Below, piece by piece: positions 18,229-29,946 of a stretch of DNA of 64,000 nucleotides. The stretch comes from Nitrosospira sp. (GTDB taxonomy: Bacteria > Pseudomonadota > Gammaproteobacteria > Burkholderiales > Nitrosomonadaceae). Below the pieces are notes generated by a model. That model ran no database searches. It saw nothing but the letters and a program-made list of their open reading frames with translations, and had not been told where the DNA came from. Numbering within the stretch: the first letter of the stretch is position 1; each line of letters opens with the position of its first letter. The stretch is taken from assembly GCA_013821425.1 (NCBI GenBank), contig JACDGV010000004.1, positions 1 through 64,000 of the forward strand, in the 5' to 3' direction. Made by a program: the position numbers and the translations under genes.

Positions 18229-20631
18229 GATTACCGTACTGGACACTTCTCCCTCGACCGCAACAGGCGCGGGTACAGACGAAGCGGTAGGGGGGAGTGC
18301 CTCCGGCTTCCGTTCCAATGCGAAATTCAGCACCTGATCGATCCATTTTACGGGGTGGATATCCAATCGGTTTTTAATGCTTTCCGGAATTTCGGTCAGA
18401 TCCTTGACGTTCTCTTCCGGAATCAGCACTGTTTTTATCCCGCCCCGGTGCGCCGCCAACAGCTTTTCCTTGAGTCCGCCAATAGGTAGCACTTCCCCCC
18501 GCAAGGTAATTTCCCCCGTCATTGCCACGGTCGCCCGGACAGCGATTCCCGTCAGCGCCGACACCATCGCGATACAAATTCCGATCCCCGCGCTCGGGCC
18601 GTCCTTCGGCGTCGCACCCTCAGGCAAGTGAATATGAATATCGTTCTTCTGGTAGAAATCATCGGGGATGCCGAGCGTTCGTGAACGACTGCGTACTACC
18701 GACAACGCCGCCTGAATCGATTCCTGCATCACCTCGCCCAGTTTCCCCGTAGTGATTGTTTTTCCCTTGCCGGGAAGCACCACTGCCTCGATGGTCAATA
18801 GTTCCCCCCCCACCTCCGTCCACGCGAGGCCAGTGACATGTCCCACCTGATTTTTTTCTTCCGCCACACCATAAGCGTAACGCCTTACGCCCAGATATTT
18901 GTCAAGATTACGCCCGGTTACGGTAATCTTTTTCTGAGCGCTCTTCAGCAGCAGCGCCTTTACCACTTTACGGCATATTTTTGAGATCTCCCGCTCCATG
19001 GCACGTACACCGGCTTCACGCGTGTAGTAGCGCGTGATACCACGTAGCGCGGACTCGGATACCACCAGTTCGTGTTCCTTCAGGCCATGATTCTTCATCT
19101 GCTTGGGCAGCAGGTAACGCACCGCAATGTTGAGTTTCTCGTCTTCGGTATAGCCCGACAGCCGGATCACTTCCATGCGGTCCAGCAGGGCCGGGGGTAT
19201 ATTGAGCGTATTCGCAGTGGCGACGAACATGACGTCGGACAAGTCGTACTCGACTTCAATATAATGATCCACGAAGGAATTATTCTGCTCCGGATCGAGC
19301 ACTTCCAGCAGGGCGGACGAGGGATCACCACGGAAGTCCATACCCATCTTGTCCACTTCATCAAGCAGGAACAAGGGATTTTTGACGCCTACCTTGGTCA
19401 TGTTCTGCAAGATCTTTCCAGGCATGGATCCAATGTAAGTACGGCGATGCCCGCGTATCTCCGCCTCGTCCCGAACGCCGCCCAGGGACATGCGTACGAA
19501 TTTCCGGTTCGTGGCACGGGCAATAGATTGTCCCAGCGATGTCTTGCCCACGCCCGGGGGGCCCACCAGGCAGAGAATGGGCGCTTTCAACTTATCTACT
19601 CGCTGCTGCACAGCCAGGTACTCGACAATACGCTCCTTGACTTTTTCCAGGCCGTAATGATCTTGCTCCAGCACTACCTCGGCAGTACTCAGGTTTTTGC
19701 TGATTTTGCTTTTTTTCTTCCATGGCAACGCCACCATCGCATCGATATAATTGCGCACCACAGTGGCTTCAGCCGACATGGGGGACATCAGGCGCAATTT
19801 CTTCAACTCCGCCTCCGCCTTGGCGCGGGCCTCCTTGGGCATCTGGGCGGCCTTTATTTTTTTGTCGACCTCCTCCAGATCGGCGCCGTCTTCGCCCTCG
19901 CCCAATTCTTTCTGGATCGCTTTCACCTGCTCGTTGAGATAGTAGTCGCGCTGGCTTTTCTCCATCTGCCGCTTCACCCTCCCCCGTATGCGTTTCTCCA
20001 CCTGCAGGATATCGAGCTCGGTTTCCAGTAATCCCAATAGATGTTCCAGGCGCTTCGGCACATCAAATATCTCCAGCACTTCCTGCTTTTGCTCAAGTTT
20101 CAATGGCAGGTGAGCGGCGATTGTATCCGCCAGACGCCCTGCTTCATCTATCCCGTTAAGGGAAGTCAGGATTTCGGGTGGAATTTTCTTGTTGAGCTTC
20201 ACATACTGGTCGAACTGGGCCAGCAACGCTCGCCGCATTGCTTCAACCTCATGATTGTCGACCGCATCCGGGGGCAGCAATGCAGCCTCGCCAGAGAAAA
20301 AGCCGTCCTCATCCATCACCTTCATAATGCGCGCGCGGCGGCCTCCTTCCACGAGCACCTTGACCGTGCCATCAGGCAATTTAAGCATTTGCAGCAGATT
20401 CGCGACACTGCAAACACCGTAAAGGTCTTCGGGAGCTGGTTCGTCCTTGGCCGCGAACTTTTGAGCTACCAGCAGAATACTCTTGCCCGCCTCCATTGCG
20501 ATTTCCAACGCTTTTATCGATTTGGGTCGTCCGACAAAAAGAGGAATCACCATGTGCGGAAAGACAACCACGTCGCGCAATGGCAATAACGGTAATGAAA
20601 TCTGATCGGCATCGGTCATAAGAGTAGACAT
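18220..20631 (-). CDS. lon: ATP-dependent protease Lon
   Basis: Lon unfolds and degrades damaged and regulatory proteins in the cytosol as a hexamer. The 803-residue chain has the N-terminal substrate domain starting [19 protein letters not shown], the AAA+ module with Walker [10 protein letters not shown] and sensor segments, and the serine-lysine protease domain with KDGPSAGIG. The C-terminal 30 residues are a proline/alanine/valine-rich extension. ATG 20631 is preferred over the GTG at 20643 because family members begin at this point and a sigma32-like promoter would give a leader of about 25 bases before it. It follows clpX on the same strand after an 87-base gap with its own promoter. 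Confidence 0.97.
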   Translation of the reverse strand: MSTLMTDADQISLPLLPLRDVVVFPHMVIPLFVGRPKSIKALEIAMEAGKSILLVAQKFAAKDEPAPEDLYGVCSVANLLQMLKLPDGTVKVLVEGGRRARIMKVMDEDGFFSGEAALLPPDAVDNHEVEAMRRALLAQFDQYVKLNKKIPPEILTSLNGIDEAGRLADTIAAHLPLKLEQKQEVLEIFDVPKRLEHLLGLLETELDILQVEKRIRGRVKRQMEKSQRDYYLNEQVKAIQKELGEGEDGADLEEVDKKIKAAQMPKEARAKAEAELKKLRLMSPMSAEATVVRNYIDAMVALPWKKKSKISKNLSTAEVVLEQDHYGLEKVKERIVEYLAVQQRVDKLKAPILCLVGPPGVGKTSLGQSIARATNRKFVRMSLGGVRDEAEIRGHRRTYIGSMPGKILQNMTKVGVKNPLFLLDEVDKMGMDFRGDPSSALLEVLDPEQNNSFVDHYIEVEYDLSDVMFVATANTLNIPPALLDRMEVIRLSGYTEDEKLNIAVRYLLPKQMKNHGLKEHELVVSESALRGITRYYTREAGVRAMEREISKICRKVVKALLLKSAQKKITVTGRNLDKYLGVRRYAYGVAEEKNQVGHVTGLAWTEVGGELLTIEAVVLPGKGKTITTGKLGEVMQESIQAALSVVRSRSRTLGIPDDFYQKNDIHIHLPEGATPKDGPSAGIGICIAMVSALTGIAVRATVAMTGEITLRGEVLPIGGLKEKLLAAHRGGIKTVLIPEENVKDLTEIPESIKNRLDIHPVKWIDQVLNFALERKPEALPPTASSVPAPVAVEGEVSSTVIKH

Positions 20632-20662
20632 ATCGGCTCGCACCTATAGGAAACAAACAAGG

Positions 20663-20691
20663 TTATCGGGGCGCCGCAACGATAATTCAAG
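20663..20691 (-). promoter_or_regulatory. sigma32 (heat-shock) promoter of lon
   Basis: On the minus strand CTTGAA (20691-20686) and CCCCGATAA (20671-20663) are 14 bases apart, close to the known RpoH consensus CTTGAAA/CCCCATNT. The start of transcription would fall near 20655, just before the lon start codon. Confidence 0.65.
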
Positions 20692-20730
20692 GCAACGGGC
20701 CAGGTAAATACAGAAGGCGGACTACGCGGG

Positions 20731-22008
20731 CTAACAGCTCTTCGCTACCTTCGGCTTATCAGAATAAATCAGAATGGGTTTGATATCGCCACCGACTGAA
20801 CCGGAGTCAATCACAACCTTGGCGACATTTTCCAACGATGGAAGATCGAACATGGTATCCAGCAAGGTACTCTCGAGAATGGACCGTAAACCGCGCGCGC
20901 CGGTCTTGCGCGCCAGCGCCTTCCTGGCGATTGCCTTGAGTGCCTGCTCACGAAATTCGAGATCCACTCCCCCTTCCATATGAAACATCTTGTGATACTG
21001 TTTGATCAGCGCGTTCTTTGGTTCGGTCAGAATTTGAATCAAGGCCGACTCATCCAGCTCTTCCAGCGTCGCCACAACCGGTAAGCGCCCCACAAACTCG
21101 GGAATCAGGCCGTACTTTACCAGGTCTTCCGGCTCGACTCCGCGCAGCAGCGCGGCAAAATCCTTGCGGTTGTCCTGGCTCCTTACGTTGGCGCCAAATC
21201 CTATCCCGCCCTTCTCGGAACGGGCGCGGATCACCTTGTCGAGTCCGTCAAAAGCGCCGCCGCAAATGAAAAGTATGTTGGTGGTATCAACCTGCACAAA
21301 CTCCTGGTTGGGGTGCTTTCTTCCCCCCTGAGGCGGCACTGAGGCGATAGTTCCCTCGATCAGCTTCAGTAAGGCCTGCTGTACCCCCTCGCCAGAAACA
21401 TCGCGAGTAATGGACGGATTGTCGGATTTTCGCGAAATCTTGTCGATTTCATCGATATAGACAATTCCCTGCTGCGCTTTTTCCGCATCGTAGTTACATT
21501 TCTGGAGCAGTTTCTGGATAATATTTTCCACATCCTCGCCAACATATCCCGCTTCGGTAAGTGTTGTCGCGTCAGCCATGACGAAGGGCACATCAAGCAA
21601 CCGCGCCAACGTCTGCGCAAGCAGCGTCTTGCCTGAGCCCGTCGGACCTATAAGCAAAATATTGCTCTTCGAAAGCTCTATATCGTCGGCCTCTGGCGAT
21701 TTCGCCAGGTTTCGCAGCCGCTTGTAGTGATTGTACACGGCGACGGATAGTATCTTTTTCGCCTGTTCCTGCCCAATTACGTATTGATCGAGAATCTCGC
21801 GAATCTCATGCGGGACCGGCAGATCGGACCTGGTAAGCTTTGCAGCTTCGGCACCCTGTATTTCCTCACGGATAATATCGTTGCAAAGCTCTATACATTC
21901 GTCGCAGATAAATACCGATGGGCCGGCAATAAGCTTCTTCACTTCGTGTTGGCTTTTGCCGCAGAAGGAACAATAAAGCAGTTTTTCGCCACCAGTTTTT
22001 TCCGACAT
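20731..22008 (-). CDS. clpX: ATP-dependent Clp protease ATP-binding subunit ClpX
   Basis: ClpX is the AAA+ unfoldase that feeds tagged substrates to ClpP. The N-terminal zinc domain has CSFCGKSQ and CDECIELC. Walker A is [11 protein letters not shown] and Walker B is [10 protein letters not shown]; an [11 protein letters not shown] loop is also present. ATG 22008 is chosen over 22026 because the family starts MSEK or similar and a GAGAT site lies eight bases upstream; this gives 425 residues. It follows clpP by 66 bases and precedes lon, the classic tig-clpP-clpX-lon order. Confidence 0.97.
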   Translation of the reverse strand: MSEKTGGEKLLYCSFCGKSQHEVKKLIAGPSVFICDECIELCNDIIREEIQGAEAAKLTRSDLPVPHEIREILDQYVIGQEQAKKILSVAVYNHYKRLRNLAKSPEADDIELSKSNILLIGPTGSGKTLLAQTLARLLDVPFVMADATTLTEAGYVGEDVENIIQKLLQKCNYDAEKAQQGIVYIDEIDKISRKSDNPSITRDVSGEGVQQALLKLIEGTIASVPPQGGRKHPNQEFVQVDTTNILFICGGAFDGLDKVIRARSEKGGIGFGANVRSQDNRKDFAALLRGVEPEDLVKYGLIPEFVGRLPVVATLEELDESALIQILTEPKNALIKQYHKMFHMEGGVDLEFREQALKAIARKALARKTGARGLRSILESTLLDTMFDLPSLENVAKVVIDSGSVGGDIKPILIYSDKPKVAKSC

Positions 22009-22074
22009 AGTTTTATCTCGCATCATCCGAGCCGGTGTGCTCGTAGGTAATAGGCAATTCCCCCATGTTGGATT

Positions 22075-22719
22075 TCAACTTGCAGCCTCATTTCTGGAGG
22101 TTAGCACAGCATCCACCAGCCCGTATTCCACCGAGCGCTCCCCGCTGAGAAAGTTGTCCCGATCCGTATCTCTCTCGATGGTCTCCATGCTTTGCCCAGT
22201 GTGCTTTACCAGCAGCTCATTCAACCGCCTCTTCAGAAACAGTATCTCTTTGGCATGTATTTCGATGTCGGAAGCCTGCCCCTGGAAGCCACCCATTGGC
22301 TGGTGGATCATCACGCGCGAGTTAGCCAGGCAAAAACGCTTCCCTTTTGCTCCCGCGGTCAGCAACAGCGACCCCATGCTTGCGGCCTGCCCGATGCAAA
22401 GCGTACTGACATCGGGCTTGATGTACTGCATCGTGTCATATACCGCCATCCCGGCGGAGACCAGGCCACCGGGAGAATTAATATAAAAATGAATATCCTT
22501 GTCCGCGTTTTCCGACTCAAGAAACAACAGCTGCGCAACAATAAGATTAGCAGATGCCTCAGTAACCGGGCCTACCAGAAATATGACTCTCTCCTTCAGC
22601 AAACGAGAATAAATATCGTAAGCACGCTCGCCCCTTCCGCTGGTCTCGATAACCATGGGAATCAGGCCCAACCCGTACGGATCGTTACTACGTTGTTTCC
22701 AGTCAAGCTGCTGCATCAT
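22075..22719 (-). CDS. clpP: ATP-dependent Clp protease proteolytic subunit
   Basis: ClpP forms the two-ring protease chamber served by ClpX. The catalytic triad is visible: serine in [10 protein letters not shown], histidine in RVMIHQP, aspartate in ERDTDRD. The INSPGG oxyanion segment and [13 protein letters not shown] helix are also intact. It has 214 residues. The start is either of two consecutive ATGs (22719 or 22716), one base after the tig stop codon, so translation is probably coupled to tig. Confidence 0.97.
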   Translation of the reverse strand: MMQQLDWKQRSNDPYGLGLIPMVIETSGRGERAYDIYSRLLKERVIFLVGPVTEASANLIVAQLLFLESENADKDIHFYINSPGGLVSAGMAVYDTMQYIKPDVSTLCIGQAASMGSLLLTAGAKGKRFCLANSRVMIHQPMGGFQGQASDIEIHAKEILFLKRRLNELLVKHTGQSMETIERDTDRDNFLSGERSVEYGLVDAVLTSRNEAAS

Positions 22720-22720
22720 G

Positions 22721-24025
22721 TCATGATCTTCCCATTAACTCATCGACGGTCATTACCTTATCCAGCACTTTGACCTTTTCCAGCACCCACACTACAACAT
22801 TATTTTCCAGCACCGCGGACTCCGCCTCGTTGAGGCGTTCCGGCGCGGAGTAATGCCATTTCATAACCTCGGCCGGATTTTCGTAACTCTGCGCAAGATC
22901 TTCCACCACTGCGCGCACCTGTTCGGGTTTCGGATGCAAGTTATGAATCTTTACCAATTCCCCCAAGATCAGACCCAAGCTTACCCGGCGCTGTGCGCGT
23001 TCCTGGAACACATCCTCGGGTAACGGCATATTTTTCGCACTCCAACCGCGTGACGCGAGATCGGTGCGGGCGTCCTGCATTAGTCGCTCCAGTTCAAGTT
23101 CTACCAGTGCTTTCGGAGCCCGAATACTGGTTGAATCGAGCAGCGCCTGCATCACCTGTTCCTTGAGCTTGGCTTTTACCCGCTTGGAAACTTCTCGTTC
23201 CAGATTAGCCTGAATTTCCTTGCGCATCTCGCCGACGTCGCCATTGGCGACACCCAGCGATCGGGCGAATTCCGGATCTACCTCCGGGAGCCTTGCAGCT
23301 TCTACTCCGTTGAGCTGTACTTCAAAGGTCGCCGTCTTCCCCGCAACCTCCTTACCATGATAATCCGCTGGAAAGGTAACTTCAAATGTTTTGCTCTGCC
23401 CCCCGATCATACCAACGAGCGGTTCTTCAAAATCCTTGAGAAGTCGCCCTTCCCCAAGCACCAGTGCAAAATTATCGGCTTTGCCCCCCTCGAACTCTAC
23501 TCCGTCGATGACGCCATGATAATTGATGCTAATCCTGTCGCCCATAGAAGCTGGTCGCGCCTCAGGCTCAAACTGAACCCGTTGCTTGCGCAGAACCTCC
23601 AGAGTCTGATCTACATCAGAAGGAGTGACGGTGACCACGGGATGTTCCACCTGAACGTCGCTCACGTCACGCAGCACCACATCCGGGTAGACCTCGAATG
23701 TTGCACTAAATTCAAACTGTGACGCATTCTCCGCCGGGGTTTTGGGTTCGAAACGCGGATAACCCGCCACCCGAAGATTATTTTCACGCACGGCCTCGCT
23801 GAAATTCTTCTTCAATACGTCGCCGATCACCTCTTGACGAACCTGCAGGCCGTACTGCTGCATGACAATCTTCAGTGGCACCTTGCCAGGTCGAAAACCG
23901 GGGAGTTTCGCCGTGCGCGCCAAGTGCTTCAGACGAGTTTCAACCTCAGTCTCAATATTCTCCTGCGGGACTGAAACATTAAGGCGGCGTTCCAGCGCAC
24001 CAAGGTCTTCAACATTCGTTTGCAT
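22721..24025 (-). CDS. tig: Trigger factor (ribosome-associated chaperone)
   Basis: Trigger factor binds the ribosome exit tunnel and shields nascent chains. The ribosome-binding signature [12 protein letters not shown] is in the N-terminal domain. An FKBP-type segment ([21 protein letters not shown]) follows, then a long helical C-terminal domain. ATG 24025 with AGGA six bases upstream gives 434 residues, near the usual length; the track start at 24103 is too long and runs toward the tRNA. The gene starts about 100 bases after tRNA-Leu and leads the clpP-clpX group. Confidence 0.96.
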   Translation of the reverse strand: MQTNVEDLGALERRLNVSVPQENIETEVETRLKHLARTAKLPGFRPGKVPLKIVMQQYGLQVRQEVIGDVLKKNFSEAVRENNLRVAGYPRFEPKTPAENASQFEFSATFEVYPDVVLRDVSDVQVEHPVVTVTPSDVDQTLEVLRKQRVQFEPEARPASMGDRISINYHGVIDGVEFEGGKADNFALVLGEGRLLKDFEEPLVGMIGGQSKTFEVTFPADYHGKEVAGKTATFEVQLNGVEAARLPEVDPEFARSLGVANGDVGEMRKEIQANLEREVSKRVKAKLKEQVMQALLDSTSIRAPKALVELELERLMQDARTDLASRGWSAKNMPLPEDVFQERAQRRVSLGLILGELVKIHNLHPKPEQVRAVVEDLAQSYENPAEVMKWHYSAPERLNEAESAVLENNVVVWVLEKVKVLDKVMTVDELMGRS

Positions 24026-24123
24026 TGCATTTCCTGGTTGTTGATAACGTTCGCGCAGTGTCTGCGACCAGGGAAGCAGGATAGCCGCCAAAATGCATCG
24101 CACTCAGGCCGCTTGCGACTCCC

Positions 24124-24208
<85 letters not shown>

Positions 24209-24238
24209 AGGCCGCTTTCACTTCATCGGTTGACGTAA

Positions 24239-24244
24239 ATTATA
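24239..24244 (-). promoter_or_regulatory. candidate -10 box for tRNA-Leu
   Basis: A perfect TATAAT on the minus strand lies 31 bases before the mature tRNA-Leu 5' end. The -35 region is weak. It could also serve tig. Confidence 0.45.
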
Positions 24245-24284
24245 CCTTTTTCTCACCGCTACAGTACCCATTGCCGTGCACAGC

Positions 24285-25031
24285 CTAGCAAAAGACGGTT
24301 TCCCCATTGATCGGCCTACTATCCTGCCCCATCAGATACAGGTAGTGCGGCATGAGGTCCTGCGGTTGGCGCAGCCTGTGCTTGGCCTCGCCGGGATGGG
24401 TCCGGGTGCGCTGAGGCGTATGCACAGGACCGGGGACTATTACATTGATGCGCAAATTTGCCAGGCTTTCCCATTCCTGCGCCTGAATTTTGACCAGAGC
24501 CTCTATTCCGGCCTTGGCAACCGAAAAACCGCCCCAGTATGCGGCAGGAACATGACCGTGCGTATCCGAAGTCATTATAACGCTGGCATCCGGAGAAGCC
24601 TTCAGCAACGCCAGACAAGCCCGGGTCAAGGCAAATGGCGCGATAAGATTGACACGCAACAGAGCCTGCCACTGCTCCAGTGTCTGGGCTTCAAGCGGAG
24701 TGAGGTTGAATAACAATGCCGCGTTGTGCAGAATGCCATCCAGTCTCCCCAACTGCAGTTTGATCGCCTGGGCCAGCGCCGCAAAATCCTTATCCTCGGC
24801 TTTTTCCAGATCAAGCGGAAAGATTGCAGGCGGTGCGCCGCCCGCGGCCTCGATTTCATCGTAGACGCTCTCAAGTTTCTGAATATTACGTCCATGTAAA
24901 ATGACAGTAGCGCCGTGGGCGGCATAGCTCAGCGCCGCCGCGCGGCCGATGCTCTGTCCCGCGCCAGTCACAAGAATGACACGGTCCTTAAGCAAATCCG
25001 TGGTTGGATGGTAGTTTTTTAAATCTTCCAT
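24285..25031 (-). CDS. Short-chain dehydrogenase/reductase, YciK-like
   Basis: This 248-residue protein has the SDR cofactor loop VTGAGQSIGRAAA, the HNAALLFNLTPLE segment (in place of NNAG), and the PGPVHTPQRTRTHPGE region typical of YciK-like reductases. The expected YxxxK active site reads FSVAK, with phenylalanine where the catalytic tyrosine should be; the nearest tyrosine is four residues earlier. It may therefore be a binding protein or a reductase with altered chemistry. The substrate is unknown. Its ATG overlaps the TAA of a short upstream frame (TAATG), and the convergent or downstream neighbour is tRNA-Leu. Confidence 0.85.
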   Translation of the reverse strand: MEDLKNYHPTTDLLKDRVILVTGAGQSIGRAAALSYAAHGATVILHGRNIQKLESVYDEIEAAGGAPPAIFPLDLEKAEDKDFAALAQAIKLQLGRLDGILHNAALLFNLTPLEAQTLEQWQALLRVNLIAPFALTRACLALLKASPDASVIMTSDTHGHVPAAYWGGFSVAKAGIEALVKIQAQEWESLANLRINVIVPGPVHTPQRTRTHPGEAKHRLRQPQDLMPHYLYLMGQDSRPINGETVFC

Positions 25032-25266
25032 TACCAGGATTTACGGCTAGCAATTAAGCGGGCATATTTCACCAGGTTCACGAAGGGATACCACGGGCGG
25101 AATTCTCTGTGAAAGATTATGGGAAGAAAACTGTTACAGATTACTGAATGGAAACCGCCCTGCAAAATATGCCTGCAAGGAATAGGACGACAACCCGGCC
25201 CAAACGGGGAGTCTGCGTGGGCGCCATGGACAAATTCCAGGTCGGTCAAGTCATGCACAACATTTC
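25032..25266 (-). other. 235-base gap with a short open frame between hpnD and the SDR gene
   Basis: A frame on the minus strand runs from within hpnD (25300) to a TAA that overlaps the SDR start codon. Its last residues, RPWYPFVNLVKYARLIASRK, look protein-like and basic, but I cannot match them to a family, and no start codon with a ribosome-binding site is visible in the gap. It may be a degraded gene or chance. Confidence 0.25.
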
Positions 25267-26112
25267 CTAGCCCCTCATCCAGGTGGTCCACGCGATCCAC
25301 AACTTACGCATGGGCGTGAGACTGATACGCTGCCGGAGGACATGGCAACCGTCTTCCTTAATCTCTTTCAGCAGGGCCTGATAGATTGCCGCCATGATTA
25401 TTCCCGGCCGCTGTTTTTTTCGATCCTCGACAGACAATGCCGCAAAAGCGCGCACGTAGTAACTTTCCGCTCGCTCGATCTGAAACTCTATCAATTTTTT
25501 GAATTCACCGGTTTCGCGCGCATTGACTATATCCTCTTCCGTTACTCCAAACCGGAGCAGTTCATCCTGTGGCAGGTAAATACGATCGCGTCGAGCGTCC
25601 TCCCCGACGTCGCGTATAATATTGGTTAGTTGGAACGCGAGCCCCAGATCCTGCGCATATTTAAGGGTTTCCGGGTTACGATAGCCAAATATCTCTGCGG
25701 AACACAATCCCACCACGCTTGCCACGTGGTAACAGTAATGCCTCAGGGTCTCAAAATCGGCATAGCGATTATAATTAAGGTCCATTTCCATGCCATCGAT
25801 GATTTCATTTAGGCGCTCAGCAGTGAGGTTGAATGTCTGCGAAACATCAGCTAGCGCTTTTGCTACCGGGTGGCTCGGCTTGTTCCCGTTCCCCTCATGA
25901 AAAATGGAGTCGACTTCCCGGCGCCACCAATTCAGCTTCACTCGCGCCACCGAGGCGTCTGTACATTCATCCACAACATCGTCCACCTCCCGGCAGAAGG
26001 CATATAGCGCAGTAATGGCACGGCGTTTTTCGGGCGGCAGATAGAGAAAGCTGTAATAGAAGCTGGAACCGCTTTGAGCAGCTTTTTCCTGGCAATACTG
26101 GTCTGGGGTCAT
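25267..26112 (-). CDS. hpnD: Presqualene diphosphate synthase HpnD
   Basis: HpnD condenses two farnesyl diphosphates to presqualene diphosphate, the first step toward squalene and hopanoids. Both aspartate-rich motifs of squalene/phytoene synthases are present: CREVDDVVDE and NIIRDVGEDARRDRIYLP. The 281-residue length is typical, and the start SFYYSFLYLPPEKRRAITALY fits. I do not see hpnC or hpnE beside it, so the rest of the pathway must lie elsewhere. An alternative is a phytoene synthase, but the gene fits HpnD better. Confidence 0.88.
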   Translation of the reverse strand: MTPDQYCQEKAAQSGSSFYYSFLYLPPEKRRAITALYAFCREVDDVVDECTDASVARVKLNWWRREVDSIFHEGNGNKPSHPVAKALADVSQTFNLTAERLNEIIDGMEMDLNYNRYADFETLRHYCYHVASVVGLCSAEIFGYRNPETLKYAQDLGLAFQLTNIIRDVGEDARRDRIYLPQDELLRFGVTEEDIVNARETGEFKKLIEFQIERAESYYVRAFAALSVEDRKKQRPGIIMAAIYQALLKEIKEDGCHVLRQRISLTPMRKLWIAWTTWMRG

Positions 26113-26411
26113 GATACCTAATTGTAGAGAGAATTTTGGACCGCGCTGCGTGGACTGCAGATCGGAACAACCTCATTATCTCATTCAATCGCCTCTATTT
26201 CCTTAGCCGTTGCGCTTACACGTCAAACAAGCCGGAAACAGCGGCGCCGTCCTGCCCGTAGATATCAGTTGCCAGGCCCCGAAACCGCGGATTAATGGCA
26301 CAGGCGCGTAAACCGGTATCTTCGAGCCGCCTCCCCGGCACGAGGAGCGCTGCGATGTTCGTCGTGAGGTGGAAATCCGAACCGGAACGTTAACCGGCCC
26401 CCGGCTGTTGC
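26113..26411. other. intergenic stretch upstream of hpnD
   Basis: About 300 bases between hpnD and the groEL terminator hold no convincing gene. The short minus-strand frame 26203-26514 runs through the terminator and into the groEL tail and is rejected. No clear promoter is seen for hpnD. Confidence 0.45.
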
Positions 26412-26445
26412 AATAAAAAACCCCACCGTGGCGGGGTTTTTTATT
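26412..26445 (-). terminator. rho-independent terminator of groEL
   Basis: A symmetrical stem CCCCACC/GGCGGGG-like, with a small loop and a run of six T on one side and six A on the other, lies 20 bases after the groEL stop. It can act in both directions. Confidence 0.85.
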
Positions 26446-26467
26446 GTGCTGCGGTTGGCCGGAAACC

Positions 26468-28138
<1,671 letters not shown>

Positions 28139-28178
28139 CTAAATTTCAGAAAATTCTGTGTAAGCGGTCGCTCGCAAA

Positions 28179-28469
28179 TTAACCTTCGATAATGCCCATG
28201 ATGTCTTCTTCGCGCATCACCAGTAGCTCTTCTCCCGACACTTTCACCGTCTGTCCGGAATATTTGCCGAACAGCACCTTATCGCCAACTTTGACTTCCA
28301 GTGCGCGGACGTTGCCATCGTCGCCGGCCTTGCCTTTGCCTACAGCGACAATTTCTCCTTGATCGGGCTTCTCTGCCGCACTGTCAGGGATAACAATCCC
28401 GGTTGAAGTCTTGCGCTCTTCTTCCAACCGCCGGACAATTACGCGATCGTGTAATGGACGAATCTGCAT
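28179..28469 (-). CDS. groES: Co-chaperonin GroES (10 kDa)
   Basis: This 96-residue heptameric lid of GroEL has the family start [18 protein letters not shown], the mobile-loop region [12 protein letters not shown], and the [14 protein letters not shown]-like C-terminus. The ATG at 28469 has AGGAG at a good distance upstream; the track start at 28496 lies in front of this site and is rejected. It is the first gene of groESL, controlled by a promoter with a CIRCE operator. Confidence 0.97.
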   Translation of the reverse strand: MQIRPLHDRVIVRRLEEERKTSTGIVIPDSAAEKPDQGEIVAVGKGKAGDDGNVRALEVKVGDKVLFGKYSGQTVKVSGEELLVMREEDIMGIIEG

Positions 28470-28548
28470 GCTTTCTTTCTCCTGTATTAAAATCAAAACG
28501 ACGTAACCCTTTGAACTCGTATTCGGGGTCTAACCTACTCATAGCGTA

Positions 28549-28575
28549 TTAGCACTCATCGCTAACGAGTGCTAA
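28549..28575. promoter_or_regulatory. CIRCE operator (HrcA binding site) of groESL
   Basis: TTAGCACTC, nine bases, then GAGTGCTAA is a perfect match to the known CIRCE inverted repeat. HrcA binds it and represses chaperonin transcription until heat stress. It sits directly after the groES -10 box and in the 138-base gap to divergent bioA. Confidence 0.95.
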
Positions 28576-28603
28576 TAATAGGACTTATTGCGGGAGATTT
28601 CAA
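28575..28603 (-). promoter_or_regulatory. sigma70 promoter of groES
   Basis: On the minus strand TTGAAA (28603-28598) and TATTAT (28580-28575) are 17 bases apart. The -35 part is also CTTGAAA, which matches the sigma32 -35 consensus, but a sigma32 -10 is not clear. The -35 box lies five bases before the bioA start codon on the other strand. Confidence 0.7.
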
Positions 28604-28607
28604 GTAG

Positions 28608-29918
28608 ATGAGCGATAAATACTTACCGGAACGCAGTCTCAAGGCAGTCTGGCACCCATGCACGCAGATGAAGCAGCATGAAGCGCTGCCGCTGATCGGT
28701 ATCGCTCGGGGTGAGAGGGTGTGGCTTTACGGCCATGACGGCAAACGCTACCTCGACGCTATCGGTTCCTGGTGGGTCAACCTCTTTGGTCACGCCAACC
28801 CCCGCATCAATGCAGCCATACGCGACCAGCTTGACAGGCTGGAGCATGTCATGCTCGCTGGCTTCACGCATGAACCCGTGGTCGAATTATCGGAGCGCCT
28901 GGCAAAGCTCATGTCGGGCAGACTCGGCCATTGTTTTTACAGCAGCGACGGCGCATCCGCGGTCGAAATAGCGTTGAAGATGAGCTTCCATTACTGGCAC
29001 AACCACGGCCATCCGAAGAAGAACCGCTTTGTCAGCCTGCGGAATGGCTATCATGGCGAAACCCTGGGCGCGCTGTCGGTTACCGATGTCGCATTGTTCC
29101 GGGATGCCTACAGTCCCCTGCTGCGCGACAGCAGGCACGTTGCAACCCCGGACTGGCGTTATGCCGCGGAGGGAGAGTCGGCCCGGGACTACGCAGTGCG
29201 TGCCGCCGACGCGCTTGAAACCCATCTGGCGCAATATCATGCCGAAACTGCGGCGCTCATTGTCGAGCCGCTGGTGCAAGGGGCGGCGGGAATGGGAATG
29301 TACCACCCGGCTTATCTAAAGCGTGCAAGAACGATATGCGACGACTACCAGGTACATCTGATCGCCGACGAAATTGCCGTTGGTTTTGGCAGAACCGGAA
29401 CCCTGTTTGCGTGTGAGCAGGCGGATATCGTGGCGGATTTGCTGTGCCTCGGAAAAGGGTTGACGGCGGGATACCTGCCCCTATCGGTGGTAATGACGAC
29501 AGACCGGGTTTATCAGGCTTTTTATCATGACAGCGTTGCCCAGGGCTTTTTGCATTCCCATACCCACGCTGGTAACGCGCTAGCCTGCGGTGCCGCGCTG
29601 GCTACGCTGGATATTTTCGAGCAGGACAAAATCATTGATGCCAACCGGGCGAAGGCGCGTTATCTCAACCATGCGGCGGGTCCGATCTCATCCCACCCAA
29701 AGGTAAAAAACTTTCGTAACTGCGGAATGATCTGGGCATTCGAAGTGGATACTTCCGACCGCGCTTTTGCTGCTAAATTCTTCGAAGCCGCCCTCAAGCA
29801 GGAGTTATCATTGCGGCCACTGGGAAACACCGTCTATTTCATGCCGCCGTATGTAATTGATGAGCAGGAAATGGATTGGCTGGTCGAAGGTACTCTACGG
29901 GCGATGGATACATACTAA
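28608..29918 (+). CDS. bioA: Adenosylmethionine-8-amino-7-oxononanoate aminotransferase
   Basis: BioA makes diaminopelargonic acid in biotin synthesis, using S-adenosylmethionine as amino donor and pyridoxal phosphate as cofactor. The 436 residues include WHPCTQM near the start, SSDGASAVEIALKM, the HIADEIAVGFGRTGTLF-like segment and the PLP lysine in CLGKGLTAGYLPLS. A GGGAG site lies about 12 bases upstream. Its upstream region overlaps the groES promoter and CIRCE operator. No other biotin gene is in the window. Confidence 0.95.
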   Translation: MSDKYLPERSLKAVWHPCTQMKQHEALPLIGIARGERVWLYGHDGKRYLDAIGSWWVNLFGHANPRINAAIRDQLDRLEHVMLAGFTHEPVVELSERLAKLMSGRLGHCFYSSDGASAVEIALKMSFHYWHNHGHPKKNRFVSLRNGYHGETLGALSVTDVALFRDAYSPLLRDSRHVATPDWRYAAEGESARDYAVRAADALETHLAQYHAETAALIVEPLVQGAAGMGMYHPAYLKRARTICDDYQVHLIADEIAVGFGRTGTLFACEQADIVADLLCLGKGLTAGYLPLSVVMTTDRVYQAFYHDSVAQGFLHSHTHAGNALACGAALATLDIFEQDKIIDANRAKARYLNHAAGPISSHPKVKNFRNCGMIWAFEVDTSDRAFAAKFFEAALKQELSLRPLGNTVYFMPPYVIDEQEMDWLVEGTLRAMDTY

Positions 29919-29946
29919 AACCGGTTGTGGTCAAGCCCCCATTTTT

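Noticed and set aside
19072-20031. 319-codon plus-strand ORF opposite lon
   Set aside because: It is an antisense shadow of a well-supported gene, with no ribosome-binding site or family motif.
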